Source: Acanthaster planci (taxonomy: Eukaryota > Echinodermata > Asteroidea > Valvatida > Acanthasteridae). Taken from it: 40,922 bases of DNA. A program made the translations under genes and the position numbers. Under the pieces are notes generated by a model. That model was not told the origin of the DNA. It made no database searches and worked only from the letters and a program-made list of their open reading frames with translations. How positions within the stretch are numbered: position 1 is the first letter of the stretch; each line of letters starts with the position of its first letter. Below, one piece after another: positions 34,401 to 40,922 of this stretch. The stretch is from positions 238,936-279,857 of the forward strand of contig NW_019091550.1 in the NCBI RefSeq assembly GCF_001949145.1. The letters run 5' to 3'.

Positions 34401-37400
34401 GTTCAGCGGATGCAACACGTTCTTTTAATTCAATCTTCAAAGCAAACAGGCCTACTTGATTATTTCCAGCACTAAGAAGTAGGCAACATTCTAATTTATT
34501 ACTATGTAAACTGTTCAGGCATGCAACTTGGACTTTGAAAAAAAAAAGGAAATTTAGACTTTTGTACAACGTTTTTCAATTTTCAGTGGCATGAGCGTGA
34601 AGAAAAAAAGCAAGGAGATCAGCTGATCCGAAGAAAAGTTGTACGCCTGACTGTTAAGGGAGTCAGTTTCGGTATGGTATCACTTTTGTGTTTGAGGGAG
34701 ATGTTTATGTCAATAAAAAACATCGGAGCAGACACTGGCTGATCATCCAAATAAAACATCAGCCATTGGATTGGCAGGCAAAACCACCATTGGTTGCACT
34801 CTAGTCACAGGGGTGTGGGTAACATTCCCTGGCTCTTCTAGGAATAAGTTTGTTTAAATCTAAGGCATCTGTTGATTAAAATACATCAACAAAGCAAAAA
34901 ATTAAAATAAATAATCCAATGTAGGGACATATGAACATACGCAGACCAAGTTGACTAATGTCTCCAGAAATACAAACAGATGCATTAAACTATACTTACC
35001 TTCTCATTGCTCCGGCTGAAGAGATTGCATTATGAATACGGGTGACAGTTAGCATGGAGCTGATGGCAGCAACACCTCTACCCTCATCAGATACCTGATA
35101 AAAGAAAAAGTCATGGCAAAATCATGTGTACACATGTACAGATACACAGCAAACATACACCAAACAAACTCATGATGAATGCATCATAATGGTCCTTTTT
35201 TCAAAGCACGGTAACTATGCTATCAAGTATGCTCAATGTTTGCATATTCATTTTCAAAATCATAAACTCAGTTGTGAAAATCAGTTAGAAAAATATGGAA
35301 AAATTCAATTAATTACAAAAAAACATATATTTTAAAAGCACATTTCAAGGTGTTGTTACGAGCAAGACAGCAATTCACATGCACAACAGTAAGGGCTAAC
35401 ATTCTTTTTTTTTACTTTTGTGTTGTGCTATCTCCCTCAGACTACAGGAATCATCAATTAGGACTGGCCACCAGTAAGCCTTTTGCGAGTTACATGTTTG
35501 TAAATTTGAATAAAATCTGGTGCACTGAATTATCTGATTGCACATAAACACAGGTTCCTTTGTGCCTTTCTTATCCATTGAGAAGATACAAGCTAAGTGT
35601 GGAGAGGGGTTATATGTGTGTGCCCTTCACTTACCCTCCCATATGTGGGGCAATATAATAGCTTCTTCACCGTAAGCAAGGAACTGATTAGTGTCCACAT
35701 GGAGCAGAAACACCAATTCACAATTCATCTTCACAAAAACATGTATCTTGTCTTTCATGCATTGTAAAGTGAGTGGCAATCAGTTATATGTGACCTACTG
35801 TATCCTGGTAAGTGATAGGGGCTCACTGGTCATCACTTCAAGTGAGTGACTTACATGTGTGTCACTTTGGGAAATCAACAAAGCACACATTTTATTTGAA
35901 TTGGGCCCTTTTTTCTTAAATCAAATTGAATACAAAATCTTTGCACAATATGCAAGAACTACAGGAATACTGATGTTAAAAGTAAGAGAGAATAGCAGAT
36001 ATAGGTCATCAGTACCTCAATGCATCTGTGATATACCACACTTGTTTTTTGCAAGATAATTTCTAGGGCAAATGTATCAAATACAAAATAGACCATTAGC
36101 CATTATTCCAGGAAAGCAAGAGGCACAAGGGGCCAAGATTTCTAATATTTACCAACTGTGCCACTGTTCCATCCAGAAGCAATTCAGCTGTTGGTAGTTG
36201 CCGTGTGCCAAGTTTGTTCTTCAGTTTCTGGATTTGTATTCCATTTAGTTGGTCATACTTATTCCTTGTTTCCACATAAAACAAGGATATTCCTTTGGTA
36301 CCCTGTGAAAAGAATGATGAATGAAACTGAATATATTTTCTAACTAATCGTGAAGCAAAGCTGTACCTTGCAAAACAAGGATTCCTTATGGTCAATTTCA
36401 ACCAACAGCTTCAGTTTTAGCAAAATGCACTTTAATAAATCAAGGTCTGTCGATATCGATAATATCTGATATATCAAATTTGCTTTGATATCAATATGAA
36501 TGATATCACTTTACACTGAAATCAATATATCAAATACGCCAATATAATGAAAAAAATGAACTTATAAATTACAATTAACCAGTTGTTGTTATAGACAATG
36601 TCTTGTTTGAGGTAAGGAAACGTTTGTGCCTTTTCTTAGAATTGTACTTCTAACTTATATAATTGGCCTTAACCTTTTCTGTGCTCCTTTGAAGGGTTGG
36701 CATTATTTTCATTTTGGCCATAAATGGATCATAGATAAAGGTTAAATCCTTAAAGAAATTTGGAAAAACTTGAAAGCAATGTAGAGACATCCAGTGTAAT
36801 AGTGTTGTCATGGTACTCCTATTACTTAGCAATGTGGCTCAGCACCACAGGCAAGGACACACTGAACTGTATGAGACCGTGAAAGGAAGACACCTATAAC
36901 TGGAGGTATTTCTTGGAGTACAGGTCCTTGTGGTCTCAGTGAAGAGGCTATTATAGACAAGCCTCGACAGAACTCATTACAAAACCATATTAAAGGCAGC
37001 GTGAGGTAGATGATCGTAGAGTTGTCTAGCACATTACTATCTAGATAATTTCCGACAGACACTGCCAAAGAATGTCAGCCAGTGTTGTAGTTGAGTCACC
37101 AATGTCGAGTCCAAGTCTCAAGTCACAAACCTAGAGTCTGAGTCCGAGTCATGAGTCACAAACCTCAAGTCCGAGTCATGAATCACAAGTCATGAATCAA
37201 GTTGTTCAGCCAATTCGGCTGAGACTTCAGTTTTGCTGGTTCCTGTCAGAGTTTGAACATGTGGTTTCGAATGCAGTTTCAAAATGGATGGAACCAGTGA
37301 GCCCAAAGTTTAAGCCGAATCCAGTCACTTCGAAAACTCTCATACCAACACCACAACCACTTCGCTCAGGCCCAAGCAACTTTACACACCCAGTGCAGGC

Positions 37401-40400
37401 CACAAATTTTTATTTACATACGAGCCTGGCCATTTCGCTGAAAAGTGTTCATATTCGCGTCTGGTTCTGGAGACTATGAAGCTGAATATGAACGTCCATA
37501 CTCACATGTAAATAAAAAATGTGCTGGTTGACTCAGCAGTGGATATTTAGCCATACATAAACGGGCAAAGTGGAAAATGTACAACAGGACGGTGCTCCAC
37601 GCATGCAAACCAGTCATAGCATGGGTGCATACAAATTAATTTTCGATGGCGTAAATATGGTAAATACGGCATAAATACGGTAAATATGTTTAATGGAAAA
37701 ACATGACTCGAGTCACCAAGCTCAAGTCCAAGTCCTCGTGGTCGAGTCAGAGTCTGAGTCATTATCCAATGTGAACCCAACTATCGAAGGTGAGGTTCTC
37801 ACTTTAAGGGTAATGATAGAAAAAGCACATTACCTCTCAGCTTTGATTCCTGGCCCGGTATCATTGCAAATGTTAGGGCAGGATGGCATACTTGCCATTA
37901 GGAGAACAGATGTACTCTATGAAAATGAAGACAAATATGTCTTGTCAAAGAGAAGAGAATGAACAGGGCTTTACACGGTAGCCTATGACATGGGTGAAAG
38001 GGACGCTGTGGTATCATCACCCAAAAAGAGTATGTGTAGAGGATGTTATCAGCAGACCACTATCCAGGAATGAAGTAGCTACTGGAAGTAGAAAGGGCTG
38101 GCCTCACCGACATGTGTTGTTGTGATAAAACTTGTGAAGCCTCTACAATGGACTCAGAGTAGGACCTTGGAAGAGCTCAAGGACACGTAACGAGTCCCAA
38201 TGGGATATGAACTATTAGGAAGGGAACACTGAATGAACACGCCAGAAGAAGATACCTGGAATCAATGTTGTCTAAGGAAGGGAAGTCGATGGGGGGAAGC
38301 ACATTAGATAGCTGTGGCAGCAGACAGTAGCTACATGTGATTGATGACTGCAGTTCCGAGTCACCAAAAAGAAGAAAGAGCCGGATACTGCATTTATTGG
38401 TGTTTGAATTGGAGCCCAACACTGTTTGTCACGCCATGAAAAATGGAGAACTGTTTGCTCCTACTGCTAAGAATTGGGTAAATGAGGCATGAATAGAAGA
38501 TGTCTTTCCTGGTCAATTCTCATTGAATTGCCACAAGTAGGGTAACAGAGAGGGGCGCGTAGATGAGCAACCCTATTCTGCTGAAAAAGGGGGGTTGTCT
38601 GTGACCAAGACCTGTAGGTGAGGGAGTCTGGTGGAGAACAACAGCAACTAGATGTTCATGTCAAGACAGGGAGGACAATATGCAGACTGCTGAGTACCTC
38701 AAAGGACTAGCTCAGTCTCATTGCAATGTAGAGTCTGTTCTACTGTGTGAATCTCTCTCTGTGAGCAGACACATGTAAAGGAGTTGTTGGCTTCGAGATG
38801 TGGGTTACCTTCATTGGATTCCAAAGTGAGGCTCATAGGAACATCTGTCTTGTCAGGAGGCTGAGGCATAGTAAGAGTGTACCTCTGTGGTGACTTATCT
38901 GGTAAATGATAATGTGATAACCAATGTACTCCTGTCCGTGAAATCTGAAAGTTTGGGAACAGGAGTGTTCCATAAAATTCAGGAAGTGCCAGTAGATACC
39001 AGTAGTTAATGGCCCATCCTTGGTTTCAATTGTCAACAAAGGTGTGACTGGATGGAGTCAGTCCATCATGTACTGAAGGAAGACAATTGAGTCAGGAGAA
39101 CGGGCCTCATATAAAGATGGCAAGAGGTACCAGGTTTACAGTGTTCCCCTCGGGCTGAGGATGTATTGGTGTGATAAAGGCCCAGGCGAAGGACAAGAGC
39201 CGAATTTAGTTAGATCAGAGAATGTATAAGGACGGGGATCTCAAGATTAAGAATCAAGGACGGCTGGTGAGCTTATATGTAATGTTAAGGAAAGCTCCAG
39301 CCTCATCTGTACATCCACCTAGGATGAGAATTGTTCCATTGTTTGTCCTCCAAATCCTTCATGACCACAGGTTTCTCCCATATCGGGATGATTGGAATTA
39401 AAGAGCAACCCCAACGGTGGGAGAAAATAAGAAATCTGGCCGTAGTATGTTTACTTGGATCCCATTATAGACATCTATGCCAAATAAACTGGATTCAGCA
39501 ATAATTTTGGTTAAAAAACTCGCTTTTGAGACCCGTTTCTGCCGAGCACCATGGCTAGCTTATATAGTGACAGTTTGGGTAGGTTGAGTGTAGTGGACTT
39601 GAAAATTGTACCATGGTTTTGGGGGTCAGGTTTAGCAAGTCAGTTGATTTGGGTATAAAATAACTAAACTGTCAATAAGGTCTGCTGTTCCTGTCGCTGA
39701 CAAGCTGGGACTTCACAAGTTGTGCATTGATTTTTTTGAGAGGCAAGCCATAGAGCTGGCTGTAGTGACCGTGGACTGGCGAAACTTAGGAGTGCACACT
39801 CATATTAAAATGAGGTGAGTCATCAGTGACGCCGAGTGCTCCATATGCGGACTGGCAGGACATTTTAAAGAGTTTTAATATTTAAATGGGGCACATCATC
39901 AATGAAGCCAGCCACTCAGATCAAGGACTGGCCAGAGTATGCACGCCTTCACATTTGAATAAACTTATGTTCTTATGTTGGTGTTGTCAGGTGTTCTTTT
40001 GTTTGGGGAAGAAAAAGCTTGCGAATTCCAGCAGACTTATCGTGTGCTGCATGGTTAGGGCCATTTAGTTAGCCCCTTTAGTGCAAATGGTGTTTGGCAT
40101 TGGTTTTGAGCTTGAAAACATTCTTCAAAAAAATTTGACAGATGAGTGTTATTGAATTGGCAATTATCTATAATTGACAGAGGTGAATGTAAATACACTG
40201 CATAGAATTATAGCTGAGCTTTGTGAATACTAACTGATGTACCAACTCTTTGACTCCTTGACAAACTGCAATGCTTGAGCACCGTGACTGTCATTTTGGA
40301 TTTTAAATATACACAGAGCTCTTTTTAAAATGATTGATATTTAACACGACACTCACCTTGGCTTGGAAAACAGGATGTATGTGCATGAACAAAGAACTAC

Positions 40401-40575
40401 CTAATTCAACTAAAGCTGAGAGGACAACAAACCTGGGTATAGTTGCCATCTTTATCCACGATACGTGCAAGTGTAAGTGCTATATCAGAGTCCGTAGCAG
40501 ATGAAAACCATTTGAAGCCATACAACTTGAAAGATCCATCAGTTTGCTTAACAGCCACTGTCTCAGTACCATCAG
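22370..40575 (-). CDS. AidB/ACDH-11-like acyl-CoA dehydrogenase, 5' end outside window
   Basis: Joined coding exons (minus): 40575-40433, 36302-36153, 35094-35000, 32379-32280, 32126-31986, 31068-30976, 27205-26984, 23632-23508, 22490-22370; every phase agrees and gives 395 residues plus TGA. Numbering in the fragment: 1-97 is the middle beta domain ([22 protein letters not shown]). Residues 98-209 hold the first C-terminal helices ([22 protein letters not shown]). Residues 216-228 form the glycine-rich flavin/ADP region ([13 protein letters not shown]). Residues 244-254 ([11 protein letters not shown]) carry at E246 the glutamate in the catalytic-base position of acyl-CoA dehydrogenases. The IWEGT-N-LDVLR form points to the AidB branch, which includes bacterial AidB and C. 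elegans ACDH-11. These are FAD flavoproteins; ACDH-11 binds medium-chain fatty acids and tunes lipid desaturation with temperature. About 200 N-terminal residues must lie past 40922. A candidate AATAAA lies at 21575-21570. Confidence 0.93.
23508..23632 (-). CDS. Acyl-CoA dehydrogenase exon h
   Basis: 125 nt, acceptor TTTCAG, donor GTAACA. Helical [20 protein letters not shown], part of the C-terminal extension seen in AidB-type proteins. Confidence 0.92.
25333..25623 (-). CDS. Acidic 96-codon frame inside the TTAA element, possibly a P2X7-like N-terminus
   Basis: Open frame from an ATG at 25623 to a stop at 25333 (96 residues). The first half is serine- and acid-rich without hydrophobic segments; residues about 49-60 read [12 protein letters not shown]. 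An acidic start followed by an EPY-F-P motif resembles, from memory, the start of invertebrate proteins with a P2X7-type cysteine-rich C-terminal domain, a family often found with repeats. The zinc-binding half is not seen, so the frame may be a first exon (a GT follows DKDQD) or a broken remnant. Function not assigned. Confidence 0.35.
   Translation of the reverse strand: MAESKRPESDNSGEEHSTDKKEMNSSDSGSASDNISLPEQEEHEDQEYEVQGAEPYCFDPIVPLECQQHQYRADNESTAGERGGDKDQDGLINMAC
26596..26793 (-). CDS. Small frame near the right end of the TTAA element
   Basis: 65-residue frame starting [12 protein letters not shown] about 150 bp inside the right end. It contains [15 protein letters not shown]; a similar [12 protein letters not shown] peptide is read from the plus strand at about 25785, because the DNA is inverted there. 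The ATG is also present in the copy at 39402-39561. May be a first exon (CAG followed by GTTTTT near codon 23). No family recognised. Confidence 0.25.
   Translation of the reverse strand: MASFRERSVSSSLNLHFMNTAFSGFCPRSTIEEGHRSLNCPGCNIWPITAFWHTWYVHSQSAANA
26984..27205 (-). CDS. Acyl-CoA dehydrogenase exon g (catalytic glutamate)
   Basis: 222 nt, 74 codons, acceptor GCACAG, donor [25 protein letters not shown] carries the catalytic-position glutamate; the rest is a lineage-variable helical extension. A TTAA-flanked element starts 36 bp past the exon. Confidence 0.95.
27790..27840. repeat. GAGTC-rich repeat, short piece
   Basis: Reiterated GAGTC/GACTC words (TTGAGTCGAGTC, GAGTTGAGTCGGAGTG) as in the longer arrays at 29812 and 37092. 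In the intron between exons f and g. Confidence 0.55.
29812..29957. repeat. GAGTC-rich repeat
   Basis: Multiple ACTCAAGTC and TTGAGTCAC words in both orientations over about 150 bp; same family as 37092-37205. Confidence 0.65.
30567..30712 (+). repeat. Hairpin with 46-bp arms
   Basis: Arms 30567-30612 and 30667-30712 are inverted repeats with 42 of 46 matches; loop about 54 nt. The four mismatches are two TG/TG pairs, which would be G-U wobbles in a plus-strand RNA. It lies in the acyl-CoA dehydrogenase intron between exons f and g, antisense to it. A tiny palindromic MITE is the likeliest origin. Confidence 0.85.
30976..31068 (-). CDS. Acyl-CoA dehydrogenase exon f
   Basis: 93 nt, 31 codons, acceptor TAAAG, donor GTAAGA. 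Holds the glycine-rich motif [18 protein letters not shown] followed by LRDAQ, typical of the family. Confidence 0.95.
31986..32126 (-). CDS. Acyl-CoA dehydrogenase exon e
   Basis: 141 nt, 47 codons, acceptor GCACAG, donor GTACTT. Helical segment [18 protein letters not shown] and [14 protein letters not shown], the AidB-type version of this region. Confidence 0.93.
32280..32379 (-). CDS. Acyl-CoA dehydrogenase exon d
   Basis: 100 nt, acceptor TTGCAG, donor [26 protein letters not shown] is the family's R-x-FG-x-I/L block at the dimer/tetramer and flavin interface. Confidence 0.94.
35000..35094 (-). CDS. Acyl-CoA dehydrogenase exon c
   Basis: 95 nt, acceptor TATCAG, donor [25 protein letters not shown] begins the C-terminal helical domain; ends in phase 2. 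Confidence 0.93.
36153..36302 (-). CDS. Acyl-CoA dehydrogenase exon b
   Basis: 150 nt, 50 codons in phase 0, acceptor TCACAG, donor [17 protein letters not shown] continues the beta domain; [19 protein letters not shown] is the conserved strand before the C-terminal helices. Confidence 0.93.
37077..37783. mobile_element. Possible non-autonomous element bounded by GAGTC arrays
   Basis: Two arrays of GAGTC words (37092-37205, mostly AGTCCGAGTCATGAGTCAC-like, and 37704-37760) flank about 500 bp of unrelated DNA. The left border reads CAGTGTTGTAGTTGAGTC. Subterminal arrays of short repeats on both sides suggest one DNA-transposon derivative of about 0.7 kb. No clear target duplication. Confidence 0.4.
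39402..39561 (+). mobile_element. 160-bp end fragment of the 2-kb TTAA element
   Basis: Preceded by TTAA (39398-39401) and collinear, with no net gap, with the right end of the 24963-26943 element read on the minus strand (26943-26784). Similarity by eye about 90%. It stops abruptly after ATGGCTAGCTT. No matching other end was found nearby, so the copy is truncated. Confidence 0.8.
40433..40575 (-). CDS. Acyl-CoA dehydrogenase exon a (first in window)
   Basis: 143 nt, acceptor TTGACAG, donor GTTTGT. Starts with two bases of a split codon, so at least one coding exon lies upstream. Encodes fragment residues 1-47, including the middle-domain strand [19 protein letters not shown]. Confidence 0.93.
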
Positions 40576-40922
40576 CTGTCAAATACACACAAAAACAAGC
40601 AAACTTGGCTCTTTATGCGTACTCCCTGATTCTTTTCATTTTCTTCACAAATCCATCACCCACTGTTATATCAGCTGTCAAACAGCATTTAATGCTAACT
40701 GAAATTTAATACAGCGGTTGGCTATGTTATCCCTGATCATTAATGTGAAAATTTCTCACTGTAAGACAGTACTGAGTATTTATCTTCATTGCAGAACAGA
40801 TTGATAGTTCATATGAATAAATTAAAACTGGGATGAAACAATTGTGGGAACTTATGCATGTCACAGGTGTCAATTTTATTTCTGCCAGACTCACAGATGT
40901 CTATTTTATTTCTGCCAGACAG
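40576..40922 (-). other. Start of the intron upstream of exon a
   Basis: 347 bp up to the window edge with no coding exon seen; holds only the 30-bp tandem repeat. The missing N-terminal exons must lie further right. Confidence 0.6.
40861..40920. repeat. 30-bp tandem repeat, two units at window edge
   Basis: Units 40861-40890 and 40891-40920 match at 28 of 30 positions (TCACAG-TGTC then TTTTATTTCTGCCAGAC). A minisatellite that may continue beyond the window. Confidence 0.85.

Larger units (their letters stand above)
27206..36152 (-). other. Acyl-CoA dehydrogenase introns between exons b and g
   Basis: Introns 27206-30975, 31069-31985, 32127-32279, 32380-34999 and 35095-36152. They contain the GAGTC repeats, the 46-bp hairpin, a stretch with repeated CTAGCC/GGGCTAG words at about 32814-33290, and a plus-strand open frame to 29166 of uncertain meaning. 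Otherwise AT-rich sequence. Confidence 0.55.
36303..40432 (-). other. Acyl-CoA dehydrogenase intron between exons a and b
   Basis: Contains GATATC-rich palindromic sequence at about 36444-36530, the GAGTC-bounded element, a purine-rich plus-strand stretch at about 37780-39350 with broken open frames (probably a decayed mobile element), and the 160-bp TTAA-element fragment. Confidence 0.5.

Noticed and set aside
1-40922. Prokaryotic features such as operons, CRISPR arrays, ribosome binding sites or tRNA/rRNA genes
   Set aside because: The genes are spliced animal genes; no array of direct repeats with spacers and no tRNA or rRNA pattern was seen.

Overview
This is a draft-assembly fragment of an animal nuclear genome: AT-rich, with short exons in long introns and GT-AG splice sites, many decayed transposable elements, frequent TACATG-type simple repeats and one run of N (20630-21187). 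The two genes, the intron sizes and the repeat flavour suggest a marine invertebrate, perhaps a deuterostome of echinoderm, hemichordate or amphioxus type. The species cannot be fixed from the sequence alone.

Both recognisable genes are on the minus strand, in tandem. (1) 168-18742 holds a complete orthologue of DNTTIP1 (TdIF1), a DNA-binding subunit of the MiDAC HDAC1/2 deacetylase complex. I assembled ten coding exons whose phases all agree; they give a 365-residue protein with an N-terminal dimerisation region, an AT-hook-like basic motif and a conserved C-terminal DNA-binding domain. (2) 22370-40575 holds the last nine coding exons (395 residues) of an AidB/ACDH-11-type acyl-CoA dehydrogenase. 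Its N-terminal part lies beyond the right edge of the window. The two genes have no evident functional link.

The rest is intron or intergenic DNA shaped by mobile elements. There is a 584-bp TTAA-flanked (piggyBac-like) MITE in three copies (1-123, 2047-2630, 14813-15396). There is a roughly 2-kb TTAA-flanked element with internal reading frames (24963-26943) and a 160-bp end copy of it at 39402-39561. There are also a 669-bp element with 36-bp inverted ends (4583-5251), a diverged foldback structure (11601-13012), an antisense LINE reverse-transcriptase fragment (8648-9290), arrays of GAGTC-rich repeat, and a 46-bp-stem hairpin (30567-30712).

Points that stand out: four element ends sit 19-50 bp downstream (in transcript sense) of a coding exon; three coding-like segments with compatible splice phases lie unexplained inside DNTTIP1 intron 2; and the hairpin's only mismatches are what CpG decay on both arms would leave.
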